A DNA stretch of 64,000 nt from positions 427,454-491,453 of the forward strand of contig NZ_KQ948659.1 of assembly GCF_001514145.1 (NCBI RefSeq), read 5' to 3'. The translations under genes and the position numbers were made by a program. Below, piece by piece: positions 1 to 8,001 of the stretch. Source of the stretch: Streptomyces canus (GTDB lineage Bacteria > Actinomycetota > Actinomycetes > Streptomycetales > Streptomycetaceae). Numbering within the stretch: the first letter of the stretch is position 1; every line of letters begins with the position of its first letter. Under the pieces are notes generated by a model, which saw only the letters and a list, made by a program, of their open reading frames with translations, did not search any database and was not told where the DNA came from.

Positions 1-765
1 GGGCACGTGGGCGTACACACTGCCGGAGCGGGCGATCACCGCGCCCATCGCTCCCTGCTTGACGACCACCAGCGGAACGTGGCGGCTCAGCTTGGCCGCC
101 GCGTCCGCCGCGTCGGGCAGCCCGGTGAGCAGGCACGCCTCGTCCCGGCTCGGCAGCAGGACATCCACCCCCTCGACCAGCGACAGGCAGCGGTCCACCC
201 CCAGCTCCCGGAGGAAGCCCGCCGACGCCGGATCAAGGCTCACCGGAACACCACGCGCGCGTGCCGACTCCAGGGCCACCGCCACCAGCGCCCGGCTCGG
301 CTCGGAGAACAGCAGATAGCCCGACAGGTGCAGCCATGCCACGCCGTCGAGCAGCGCGTCCGACCAGTCGTCCGGCTCCAGCCGCAGCGAGGCGCCGCTG
401 TCCGTGATCAACGTCCGCTCGGCGCCCTCACCCGTGTCCACGAGGCAGATCACCGTCCCGGTCGGCGCCTCCGGATCGACGACGAGCCGCGGCCGTACCC
501 CGCACTCGGCCAGCTCCCGCTCGTGCCACGCGGCCGCGTCCGCGCCCACCCGCCCCAGCAGCCGTACCTCCGCACCGCCCCCGCGGGCGGCCCAGCAGGC
601 CACGTTGGCCCCTGCCCCGCCCGGCACCGTACGGATCGCGGCGGCGGTGTCCGTGCCGGCGGCCAGCGGCCCCCGGTGCCGGGCGACGACGTCCGTGATG
701 ACATCCCCGACGACCAGCAGGGCGCCACCCCGGCCGGCGGCGGTACCGAGCGCGTCCGTCGTCAC
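1..765 (-). CDS. PfkB-family carbohydrate kinase, probable pseudouridine kinase (C-terminus cut by window edge)
   Basis: Ribokinase/PfkB-fold sugar kinase, cytoplasmic. The 255 codons visible run from a GTG at 765 to the window edge; the C-terminal part with the usual D-T-x-G-A-G-D catalytic motif lies outside. What is visible is the N-terminal half: a beta-strand start (LLVVGDVITDVV), the glycine-rich substrate motif GGAGANVA near residue 56, and PSRDEA near residue 200. The start codon overlaps the stop of psuG (GTGA), so the two are translationally coupled. That coupling is the reason for proposing pseudouridine as the substrate: PsuK phosphorylates it and PsuG then cleaves the glycosidic bond. 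The substrate assignment is inference from context; the kinase family is clear. Confidence 0.85.
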   Translation of the reverse strand, partial: MTTDALGTAAGRGGALLVVGDVITDVVARHRGPLAAGTDTAAAIRTVPGGAGANVACWAARGGGAEVRLLGRVGADAAAWHERELAECGVRPRLVVDPEAPTGTVICLVDTGEGAERTLITDSGASLRLEPDDWSDALLDGVAWLHLSGYLLFSEPSRALVAVALESARARGVPVSLDPASAGFLRELGVDRCLSLVEGVDVLLPSRDEACLLTGLPDAADAAAKLSRHVPLVVVKQGAMGAVIARSGSVYAHVP

Positions 766-1670
766 GCCCCGGCCCGGGCCGCCGCGATCCGCCCCGCCAG
801 CCGCACGTTGCCGCGCACGGCCGCCAGGTTGGCGCTCAGCGAGGCACCGTCGGTGTGCCGCACCAGATAGTCCAGCAGAAACGGCGTGACCCCTTGACCG
901 GTGACCCCCGCCTCCTCGCACGCCTGCAGCGCCCCCGCGAGCACACGCGCGTGCAGGTCCGGATCCAGCTGCTCCTCCTCGGGGACGGGGTTGGCGACGA
1001 TCAGCGCGGAGCCGGGCGCGCCCAGCGCTTCCCGCGCCCGCATGACCTCCGCGACCTCCTGCGGGGAGTCCAGCCGCCACTCCACGGGGTAGCCGGAGTC
1101 GGACAGATAGAAGCCGGGGAAACGGTCCGTCCCGTACCCGGCGACCGCGACCCCCAGCGTCTCCAGTCGCTGGAGCGTCGCGGGCACGTCCAGGATCGAC
1201 TTCACGCCCGCACACACCACGGTGATCGATGTGCGCGCCAGCAGACCGAGGTCGGCCGACTCGTCCTGGGTCGTCGTCCACTCCCGGTGCACCCCGCCGA
1301 GCCCGCCCGTCGCGAACACCTCCACCCCGGCCAGGGCCGCCAGCTGCGCCGTCGCCGACACGGTGGTCGCCCCGCTCACCCCCGCGGCCACCGCGAGCGG
1401 CAGATCCCGGTGCCCCAGCTTGCGGATCCCGTCCTCGTTGGCGACCCGCTCCAACTGCTCCTTGTCCAGGCCGACCAGGGGGCGCCCGTCCAGTACGGCG
1501 ATCGTCGCCGGTACGGCTCCCTGCCGCCGTACGACGTCCTCCAGCTCCAGCGCCACCTGCAGATTGCGCGGACGCGGCAGCCCGTGCGCGATGATCGTGG
1601 ACTCCAGGGCCACCACGGGTCGACGCGCGTCGATCGCCTCGCGCACCTCTTCGGACACCACCAGCACCAC
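762..1670 (-). CDS. psuG: Pseudouridine-5'-phosphate glycosidase
   Basis: Reversibly cleaves the C-C glycosidic bond of pseudouridine 5'-phosphate to uracil and ribose 5-phosphate, in the salvage of modified RNA nucleosides. The protein (302 aa, typical for the family) has the family blocks ALESTIIAHGLPRP near residue 18, VCAGVKSILD near 150 and the NPVP segment near 230. I place the start at the GTG at 1670 because a GGAGG lies 7 nt upstream; the ATG at 1703, in the same frame, has no comparable ribosome site and would add 11 residues unlike the family. It is the first gene of a two-gene operon with the PfkB kinase, whose start overlaps this stop. Confidence 0.92.
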   Translation of the reverse strand: MVLVVSEEVREAIDARRPVVALESTIIAHGLPRPRNLQVALELEDVVRRQGAVPATIAVLDGRPLVGLDKEQLERVANEDGIRKLGHRDLPLAVAAGVSGATTVSATAQLAALAGVEVFATGGLGGVHREWTTTQDESADLGLLARTSITVVCAGVKSILDVPATLQRLETLGVAVAGYGTDRFPGFYLSDSGYPVEWRLDSPQEVAEVMRAREALGAPGSALIVANPVPEEEQLDPDLHARVLAGALQACEEAGVTGQGVTPFLLDYLVRHTDGASLSANLAAVRGNVRLAGRIAAARAGA

Positions 1671-1769
1671 GGGCCTGCCTCCTGTCGTTCGGTCTTCCCT
1701 CATCTCTGGCGGGCGGCACGTCCGGTCAAACCCTTGCGGGCTGTGGAGGGCGACACCAGCCTGGTGTGC

Positions 1770-2198
1770 ATGAAGGACAACTCGACACGACTCGACCATG
1801 TCGTCCTCTGGGTCCGTGACCCGGTGGCATCGGCAGACTTCTACGAGAAGACCCTGGGCATGGAACCCGTGCGGCTCACCGACTTCGCCGCGGGGGCGGT
1901 GTCCTTCCCCTCCGTACGGCTCAACGACGAGACCATCTTCGACCTCATGCCGCTCACCATGGCGGACCACATGAAAATGGTCCCTGGCGCTGCCGAGAGC
2001 GCGGGACACCCCGTCAATCATGTCTGCCTGGCCCTGCCCGCAGACGATTTCGAGACACTCCGCGCCCGCCTCGAGGAAGGATCAGTGCCCCTCTCGGACA
2101 TCTCGCACGACTCCTTCGGCGCCCGCGGAATGGCCCGGCGCAGCTTCTACTTCCGCGACCCGGACGGCAACGTCTTCGAGGCACGCCACTACGACTGA
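1770..2198 (+). CDS. VOC (glyoxalase/bleomycin-resistance fold) family protein
   Basis: Vicinal-oxygen-chelate fold protein of 142 aa, read divergently from psuG. The sequence shows the two beta-alpha-beta-beta-beta modules: an N-terminal RLDHVVLWVRDPVASADFYE and a C-terminal FYFRDPDGNVFEARHY, each supplying candidate metal ligands (His and Glu). Members include dioxygenases, glyoxalases and drug-sequestering proteins; nothing here fixes the substrate. The ATG at 1770 is the simplest start; a GTG two codons upstream (1764) is closer to the GGAGGG at 1745 and cannot be excluded. Family assignment firm, function unknown. Confidence 0.85.
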   Translation: MKDNSTRLDHVVLWVRDPVASADFYEKTLGMEPVRLTDFAAGAVSFPSVRLNDETIFDLMPLTMADHMKMVPGAAESAGHPVNHVCLALPADDFETLRARLEEGSVPLSDISHDSFGARGMARRSFYFRDPDGNVFEARHYD

Positions 2199-2215
2199 CG
2201 CGGACTGCCGCGATG

Positions 2216-2356
2216 TCAGACCGGCCGTACGCCGGTCGGCGCTCCGTGCGGGTCGAGCACGTACTTACGGCCGGCGCCCTGGTCGAACTCGGCGTCGCCG
2301 CGTGGTGCGTCGTCCAGTCCGATGACCGTCGCGTTGACCGCCTTGGCGGTGTGCAC
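2216..2356 (-). CDS. Possible small protein or gene remnant (46 aa)
   Basis: A GTG-initiated frame of 47 codons between the VOC gene and ogt, ending at a TGA at 2216. The reading MHTAKAVNATVIGLDD... is well composed, and about 40 of 46 third positions are G or C, which is coding-like for this genome; the other two frames on this strand are arginine-rich and look like shadows. No clear ribosome site precedes the GTG. It could be a real small gene, or the tail of a decayed larger one. I do not recognise a family. Confidence 0.3.
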   Translation of the reverse strand: MHTAKAVNATVIGLDDAPRGDAEFDQGAGRKYVLDPHGAPTGVRPV

Positions 2357-2392
2357 ACGGCCCGTCCGTCACGAAGGGATGCCGGTCGAGCG

Positions 2393-2947
2393 TCAGAACA
2401 GCGGCTCGGGCAGCACGCCCTCCAGCGCGAGCAGCTTCCGCTTGGTCTCCAGGCCGCCGCCGAACCCGCCGATGCCGCCGTCGCTCTCCACGACCCGATG
2501 GCAGGGCACGACGACCGGCAGCGGATTGGATCCCATGGCCACCCCCACGGCCTGCGCGGCACCCGGCTGCCCGACCCGTCCGGCCAGATCGCCGTACCCG
2601 ACGACCTGGCCGTACCGCACACCGGACGCCAGCTCGCGCAGCACCTGCCGGTTGAAGCCCGAGATCAGCGACCAGTCCAAGGACAGCTCGAAGTCGCGCC
2701 GCTCGCCCGCGAAGTACGCCTCGACCTGGCCTATCGCCTCGGCCAGCAGTGCGGAGCGGGGCGCCTCGACGGGCTCGGTGCCCAGCCGGGACGCGAGCCG
2801 CTCCAGCGCTTTGTCGCGGACCGGCTCGGTGGCGTGGAAGACCACGTTGACCAGACCCTCGTCGGTCGCGGCCAGCAGCAGCGGCCCGATGTCCGTGCCG
2901 ACGACGGTCCACACGACCCGCTGCTCGTCCTGCCCTTGGCTGTTCAT
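2393..2947 (-). CDS. ogt: Methylated-DNA--[protein]-cysteine S-methyltransferase
   Basis: Suicide DNA-repair protein that moves the alkyl group from O6-alkylguanine to its own cysteine. The 184-aa sequence has an RNase-H-like N-terminal domain and the C-terminal active-site block with the PCHRV motif near residue 150, followed by GGFGGGLETKRKLL, as in the family. The ATG at 2947 is supported by a damage-type promoter whose -10 ends 6 nt upstream, so the transcript would begin at or next to the start codon. No ribosome site is present, consistent with a leaderless message. It sits alone, with its own promoter. Confidence 0.95.
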   Translation of the reverse strand: MNSQGQDEQRVVWTVVGTDIGPLLLAATDEGLVNVVFHATEPVRDKALERLASRLGTEPVEAPRSALLAEAIGQVEAYFAGERRDFELSLDWSLISGFNRQVLRELASGVRYGQVVGYGDLAGRVGQPGAAQAVGVAMGSNPLPVVVPCHRVVESDGGIGGFGGGLETKRKLLALEGVLPEPLF

Positions 2948-2953
2948 GCGCCC

Positions 2954-2976
2954 ACCGTACGAGCCGGCACTGACAA
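2954..2976 (-). promoter_or_regulatory. RecA-NDp (PafBC-type) damage promoter of ogt
   Basis: On the minus strand: TTGTCAGTG, 8 nt, TACGGT, then 6 nt to the ATG. This matches exactly the LexA-independent DNA-damage promoter consensus TTGTCRGTG-N8-TAnnnT known from mycobacterial and Streptomyces repair genes and activated by PafBC. Confidence 0.85.
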
Positions 2977-3008
2977 CGCCCGGCGGGCGGCCCGAGCGAA
3001 CGGGCCGA

Positions 3009-3878
3009 CTACTCGCGCAGCGCGTCCCGCACCACGTCCGGCTTGTTGGTGATGATGCCGTCGACGCCGTACCCGGCGACCAGCCGGGCGGCGTCCGCGG
3101 TGTTGACGGTCCAGGTGGAGACCTCGAGCGGCCTGCCGTGCGGACCCGTGAAAGCCTGGACCGCGGCGACGTACGCCCGGGAGACGGCGGCGTACGACGG
3201 GTTGATCTGGTCGGCGAAGACCGCGTACGCGTGCAGGTCCGCCATCGGCGGCCTTCCGAGGAAGCCGGTCTTCACAGCGGGCTTGAGATCGTGGACGGTC
3301 CGCAGACTGGCCGCGCTGAAGCTCTGCACGACCAGCCGGCTCCGGTGCTTCCGGTCGAGCCACCCCTCGTTGCCGAGGAGCTTGAGCGTCTCCTGCTCGA
3401 TGCCCGGATACAGCTCGGGGTTCTTGAGTTCGAGGAGCAGCTTCTGATGGTGAAGATCGACGCGGCGCACGTACTGCTTGAGCGTCGGCACACGCGCGCC
3501 CGCGTAGACGGAGCCGAACCAGCTGCCCGCGTCCAGACGCGCGATTTCGGCGGCGGTGAAGTCCTTCACCTTCCATGGCGCCCTACCGGGGAACACCTGC
3601 TCCACGTCGGTGGTGCGCCGGAGACTGTCGTCGTGGAGGACGACGAGTTTGCCGTCCCTGGTGCGCTGGACGTCGTTCTCGACCCAGACGGCGCCGAGCC
3701 GTGCGGCCTTGTCGACGGCGGCCAGGGTGTTCTCGGGGGCGTAGCCGGAGGCACCCCGGTGAGCGATGATCGCGGGCGGAGTGCCGTCCTCGACGGCTCG
3801 GACGTCGGTTGCGGGAAGCAGGAGGGCGGCGGTCCCCAGGAGCGCGGTGGTCATGGCGGTCGCAGCGCGCGCGTGCAT
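3009..3878 (-). CDS. Secreted glycerophosphodiester phosphodiesterase
   Basis: Hydrolyses deacylated phospholipids to glycerol 3-phosphate and an alcohol; exported. The 289-aa protein starts with a signal peptide (basic MHARAA, hydrophobic LLGTAALLLPA, likely cleavage before VEDG near residue 28). The catalytic core follows: IIAHRGASGYAPENT near residue 37, the metal-site segment VENDVQRTRDG near 62, VVLHDD near 75 and a C-terminal VSTWTVNT block. The ATG at 3878 is preceded by GAGGAG at good distance. It is divergent from the MHYT gene with a 279-bp shared upstream region. In Streptomyces such enzymes are often phosphate-regulated, but I see no convincing Pho box. Confidence 0.93.
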   Translation of the reverse strand: MHARAATAMTTALLGTAALLLPATDVRAVEDGTPPAIIAHRGASGYAPENTLAAVDKAARLGAVWVENDVQRTRDGKLVVLHDDSLRRTTDVEQVFPGRAPWKVKDFTAAEIARLDAGSWFGSVYAGARVPTLKQYVRRVDLHHQKLLLELKNPELYPGIEQETLKLLGNEGWLDRKHRSRLVVQSFSAASLRTVHDLKPAVKTGFLGRPPMADLHAYAVFADQINPSYAAVSRAYVAAVQAFTGPHGRPLEVSTWTVNTADAARLVAGYGVDGIITNKPDVVRDALRE

Positions 3879-4157
3879 ACGTACTCCTCGCGTCGAGCAA
3901 TCACGTACAGCACAACTGTGACAGCACCGCGTCAACGGCAGCGGGGTACAGAATGGCCACATCCTGAATGGTCGTGTTCCAAGTCCGCTCACCGGTGCCG
4001 CACAACTGCGGCGAGGGCGTGTTTCTTTGCCGGAAAATCGTTCGACCATTCCGGTGAGAGTCATACTCTCTGCCTCGACCCCGACCGCTCGGGCGGTGCT
4101 GGGAAGGGGCACGTTTCAGGGAATTCCAGGACGTAAGAGGGCGGAAGGTAGCCGCGC

Positions 4158-5027
4158 ATGCAAGGCACGGTCGACGGATTCAGCTACGGACTCGTCACAC
4201 CGCTGGTGGCCTACCTCATGGCCTGCCTCGGCGGCGCCCTCGGCCTGCGCTGCACCACCAGATCCATGCTGGTCAGCCGGTCCTGGCGACCCGGCTGGCT
4301 GGCCCTCGGCTCGGCAGCGATCGGCTCCGGCATCTGGACCATGCACTTCGTCGCGATGATGGGGTTCAAGGTCGAACAGGCACCCATCCACTACGACAGG
4401 GCCATCACCTTCGCGAGCCTGGCCGTCGCCATCGTCATGGTGGGCATCGGGGTCTTCATCGTCGGCTACCGGGGCGCGACCGGAACACCCCTGATGACCG
4501 GCGGTGCCGTCACCGGCCTGGGCATCGCGTCGATGCACTACCTGGGCATGGCGGGGATGCGCCTGAACGGTCAGTTGGAGTACAACACCGTCACCGTCGC
4601 CATCTCCGTGGTCATAGCAGTCGTCGCCGCCACCGCCGCCCTCTGGGCCGCCGGGCAGGTCAGGGGATTCCTGTGGAGCGTGGGCGCGAGCCTGGTCATG
4701 GGCCTCGCCGTCACGGGCATGCACTACACCGGCATGGCGGCCCTCAGCGTCCATGTGCACCGCACCTCCGCCCCCGTCGGCGGTGACTCGCCCGCCTCCC
4801 TGCTCGCGCCCATGATGATCGGGCCGCTCGCCTTCCTGCTGCTCGCGGGTGTCGTCGTGATGTTCGACCCGCTGATGGTCATGGGCAAACCCGTGTGGTC
4901 GCCCGCCGAGAACAAACCCGGCGTCCCCGCGCGCGAACTCGTCCACCACCCGGCCTCCCGCCGCCCCTCGCTCCGCCCCCGCCGGACCCTGACCCACAGC
5001 GACTCCGGCACCCCGCAGAACCGCTGA
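4158..5027 (+). CDS. MHYT-domain integral membrane sensor
   Basis: Membrane protein of 289 aa with about seven hydrophobic segments and three copies of the MHYT signature: MHFVAMM near residue 62, MHYLGMA near 129 and MHYTGMA near 191. The conserved His and Met of MHYT units are thought to bind a metal (copper proposed) and sense gases such as O2, CO or NO. Usually the domain is joined to an output domain (GGDEF, kinase). Here it stands alone, followed only by a 60-residue hydrophilic basic tail, so any signal must be passed to a partner. The ATG is preceded by GGAAGG. Confidence 0.9.
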   Translation: MQGTVDGFSYGLVTPLVAYLMACLGGALGLRCTTRSMLVSRSWRPGWLALGSAAIGSGIWTMHFVAMMGFKVEQAPIHYDRAITFASLAVAIVMVGIGVFIVGYRGATGTPLMTGGAVTGLGIASMHYLGMAGMRLNGQLEYNTVTVAISVVIAVVAATAALWAAGQVRGFLWSVGASLVMGLAVTGMHYTGMAALSVHVHRTSAPVGGDSPASLLAPMMIGPLAFLLLAGVVVMFDPLMVMGKPVWSPAENKPGVPARELVHHPASRRPSLRPRRTLTHSDSGTPQNR

Positions 5028-5070
5028 CCCTCCGGTCCCTCCTCCGCCCGAAACCCCTGATCGGGCCGCG

Positions 5071-5093
5071 TTGTCAGTGGGGAGTCGTACGGT
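5071..5093 (+). promoter_or_regulatory. RecA-NDp (PafBC-type) damage promoter of uvrB
   Basis: TTGTCAGTG (5071-5079), 8 nt, TACGGT (5088-5093): an exact match to TTGTCRGTG-N8-TAnnnT. The -10 ends 7 nt before the uvrB ATG, predicting transcription from the start codon itself. Confidence 0.85.
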
Positions 5094-5100
5094 GGACTCC

Positions 5101-7236
5101 ATGCGGCCCGTTTCTCACATCGAACGTACGGTGGCGCCCTTCGAGGTCGTCAGCTCCTACCAGCCCAGCGGCGATCAGCCGGCGGCCATCGCCGAGCTGG
5201 CCAAGCGCATCGAAGCAGGTGAGAAGGACGTCGTCCTGCTCGGCGCGACCGGCACCGGAAAGTCCGCCACCACGGCGTGGATGATCGAGAAGCTCCAGCG
5301 TCCCACTCTCGTGATGGCCCCGAACAAGACGCTGGCCGCCCAGCTGGCGAACGAATTCCGCGAGCTGCTGCCGAACAACGCCGTCGAGTACTTCGTCTCG
5401 TACTACGACTACTACCAGCCCGAGGCCTACGTCCCGCAGTCGGACACCTACATCGAGAAGGACTCCTCGATCAACGAGGAGGTGGAGCGCCTGCGCCACT
5501 CCGCGACCAACTCGCTGCTCACCCGCCGGGACGTCATCGTGGTCGCCTCGGTCTCCTGCATCTACGGCCTCGGTACCCCGCAGGAGTACGTGGACCGCAT
5601 GGTGGCGCTCAAGGTCGGCGACGAGATCGACCGCGACCAGCTGCTGCGCCGCTTCGTGGACATCCAGTACACGCGCAACGACCTGGCCTTCACCCGGGGC
5701 ACCTTCCGGGTGCGTGGCGACACCATCGAGATCTTCCCGGTCTACGAGGAACTCGCCGTCCGCATCGAGATGTTCGGCGACGAGATCGAGGCACTGTCCA
5801 CGCTCCACCCGCTCACCGGCGAGATCATCAGCGACGACGACCATCTGTACGTCTTCCCTGCCTCGCACTACGTCGCGGGACCCGAGCGCATGGAGCGGGC
5901 CGTCAACGACATCGAGAAGGAGCTCGGGGAGCGCCTGGCCGAGCTCGAGAAGCAGGGCAAGCTCCTGGAGGCCCAGCGCCTGAGGATGCGCACGACGTAC
6001 GACCTGGAGATGCTCCGCCAGATCGGCTCCTGCTCGGGCGTCGAGAACTACTCGATGCACTTCGACGGGCGCTCGCCCGGTTCCCCGCCGCACACCCTGA
6101 TCGACTACTTCCCGGACGACTTCCTCCTCGTCATCGACGAGTCGCACGTGACCGTGCCCCAGATCGGCGCGATGTACGAGGGCGACGCCTCCCGCAAGCG
6201 CACCCTCGTCGACCACGGCTTCCGCCTCCCCTCGGCCCTGGACAACCGCCCCCTCAAGTGGGAGGAGTTCACCGAGCGCATCGGCCAGACCGTCTATCTG
6301 TCGGCGACGCCCGGCAAGTACGAGCTCTCGCGCGGGGACGGCGTCGTCGAGCAGATCATCCGCCCCACCGGCCTGATCGACCCCGAAGTCGTCGTCAAGC
6401 CCACCGAGGGCCAGATCGACGACCTGGTGCACGAGATCCGCACCCGCACCGAGAAGGACGAGCGCGTCCTGGTCACCACGCTCACCAAGAAGATGGCCGA
6501 GGACCTCACCGACTACTTCCTGGAGCTCGGCATCCAGGTCCGCTATCTGCACAGCGACGTCGACACCCTGCGCCGCGTGGAGCTGCTGCGTGAGCTGCGC
6601 TCCGGCGAGTTCGACGTCCTCGTCGGCATCAACCTCCTGCGCGAGGGCCTCGACCTGCCCGAGGTGTCCCTGGTGGCCATCCTCGACGCCGACAAGGAGG
6701 GCTTCCTGCGCTCCGGCACCTCCCTGATCCAGACCATCGGCCGCGCCGCGCGCAATGTCTCCGGCCAGGTCCACATGTACGCCGACAAGATCACCCCGGC
6801 GATGGAGAAGGCCATCGAGGAGACCAACCGGCGCCGGGAGAAGCAGGTCGCGTACAACACGGAGCGGGGCATCGACCCCCAGCCGCTGCGCAAGAAGATC
6901 AACGACATCGTCGCGCAGATCGCCCGCGAGGACATCGACACCGAGCAGCTGCTCGGCTCCGGCTACCGCCAGGGCAAGGACGGCAAGGGAGCCAAGGCCC
7001 CCGTGCCCTCCCTCGGCAAGGCGGCGGCCGGTACCAAGGCCGCCAAGGGCAAGGCCAAGGAGACCGTCCCGACCGACCGCCCCGCGGCCGAACTCGCCGA
7101 GCAGATCGAGGAGATGACGGCACGCATGCGTGCCGCCGCCGCCGACCTCCAGTTCGAGATCGCGGCCCGGCTGCGCGACGAGGTCTCCGAGATGAAGAAG
7201 GAGCTCCGGCAGATGAAGGAGGCCGGCCTGGCCTGA
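5101..7236 (+). CDS. uvrB: UvrABC excision nuclease subunit B
   Basis: Damage-verifying helicase-like subunit of nucleotide excision repair, loaded by UvrA and partner of UvrC. The 711-aa protein has Walker A GATGTGKS near residue 44, the damage-probing beta-hairpin YYDYYQPEAYVP near residue 100, the VIDESH Walker B near 345, helicase motif VI around TIGRAARN near 545, and a C-terminal UVR motif for UvrC. An alanine/lysine-rich linker (about residues 630-665) precedes the UVR motif, as in other streptomycetes. The ATG at 5101 is chosen because the damage promoter ends 7 nt upstream; it has no ribosome site and is probably leaderless. Confidence 0.97.
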   Translation: MRPVSHIERTVAPFEVVSSYQPSGDQPAAIAELAKRIEAGEKDVVLLGATGTGKSATTAWMIEKLQRPTLVMAPNKTLAAQLANEFRELLPNNAVEYFVSYYDYYQPEAYVPQSDTYIEKDSSINEEVERLRHSATNSLLTRRDVIVVASVSCIYGLGTPQEYVDRMVALKVGDEIDRDQLLRRFVDIQYTRNDLAFTRGTFRVRGDTIEIFPVYEELAVRIEMFGDEIEALSTLHPLTGEIISDDDHLYVFPASHYVAGPERMERAVNDIEKELGERLAELEKQGKLLEAQRLRMRTTYDLEMLRQIGSCSGVENYSMHFDGRSPGSPPHTLIDYFPDDFLLVIDESHVTVPQIGAMYEGDASRKRTLVDHGFRLPSALDNRPLKWEEFTERIGQTVYLSATPGKYELSRGDGVVEQIIRPTGLIDPEVVVKPTEGQIDDLVHEIRTRTEKDERVLVTTLTKKMAEDLTDYFLELGIQVRYLHSDVDTLRRVELLRELRSGEFDVLVGINLLREGLDLPEVSLVAILDADKEGFLRSGTSLIQTIGRAARNVSGQVHMYADKITPAMEKAIEETNRRREKQVAYNTERGIDPQPLRKKINDIVAQIAREDIDTEQLLGSGYRQGKDGKGAKAPVPSLGKAAAGTKAAKGKAKETVPTDRPAAELAEQIEEMTARMRAAAADLQFEIAARLRDEVSEMKKELRQMKEAGLA

Positions 7237-7370
7237 CCCCCATCGCGCTGTGTTGCAAGACCGACACAAAGTGCGTTCCGGGGTGCGTCACCGTCGGTGC
7301 CCCTGCGTAGGGTTCTGGACAACCGCGGGCACCGCGGTAACAGGGGACAGCAGCGAGAGGGGTTCGGCGC

Positions 7371-7949
7371 GTGACCGTCAACATGACCAAGGGTCAGGCC
7401 ATCAGTCTGCAGAAGAACGACGGAGGCAGCCTGACCGCGGTGCGCATGGGCCTCGGCTGGCAGGCGGCTCCCCGGCGCGGCCTGTTCGGCACGCGCACGC
7501 GGGAGGTCGACCTCGACGCCTCCGCCGTCCTGTTCGCGGACAAGCAGCCCGTCGACGTCGTCTTCTTCCGCCACCTGGTGAGCGACGACGGCTCGGTCAA
7601 GCACACCGGTGACAACCTCGTCGGCGGCGTCGGCCAGGGCGGGGACGACGAGGCGATCCTCGTCGACCTGGCCCGCGTCCCCGTTCACATCGACCAGATC
7701 GTCTTCACCGTGAACTCCTTCACGGGTCAGACCTTCCAGGAAGTGCAGAACGCCTTCTGCCGACTGGTCGACGAGGCCAACGGCGACGAGCTGGCCCGCT
7801 ACACGCTCGCCGGCGGCGGCGCCTACACCGCCCAGATCATGGCGAAGGTGCACCGGACGGGCCCGGGCTGGACCATGACGGCCCTCGGCACCCCGGCCAA
7901 CGGCCGCACCTTCCAGGACCTGATGCCGGCGATCCTGCCGCACCTGTAA
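7371..7949 (+). CDS. TerD-family calcium-binding stress protein
   Basis: Single TerD domain, 192 aa, cytoplasmic. The family signature is clear: GQAISLQK near the start, VDLDASAVLF, VKHTGDNLVGG and the acidic calcium-binding segment GGDDEAILVDL near residue 90. TerD proteins bind Ca2+ and accompany tellurite, metal and DNA-damage stress systems; a direct tellurite role is not implied. The GTG start follows a GAGAGG-type site. A -10-like TAGGGT lies at 7308-7313. It is followed 52 nt later by a second, much larger TerD-like gene, and then by terC, so the group probably works together. Confidence 0.93.
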   Translation: MTVNMTKGQAISLQKNDGGSLTAVRMGLGWQAAPRRGLFGTRTREVDLDASAVLFADKQPVDVVFFRHLVSDDGSVKHTGDNLVGGVGQGGDDEAILVDLARVPVHIDQIVFTVNSFTGQTFQEVQNAFCRLVDEANGDELARYTLAGGGAYTAQIMAKVHRTGPGWTMTALGTPANGRTFQDLMPAILPHL

Positions 7950-8001
7950 CCGGCCCGCCGAGCGGCATCCGACCGACACCACGACACAGGGGGAGAAGGC
8001 G

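Noticed and set aside
3879..4157. Pho box between the glycerophosphodiesterase and MHYT genes
   Set aside because: No pair of GTTCACC-type repeats with 4-nt spacing could be found on either strand.
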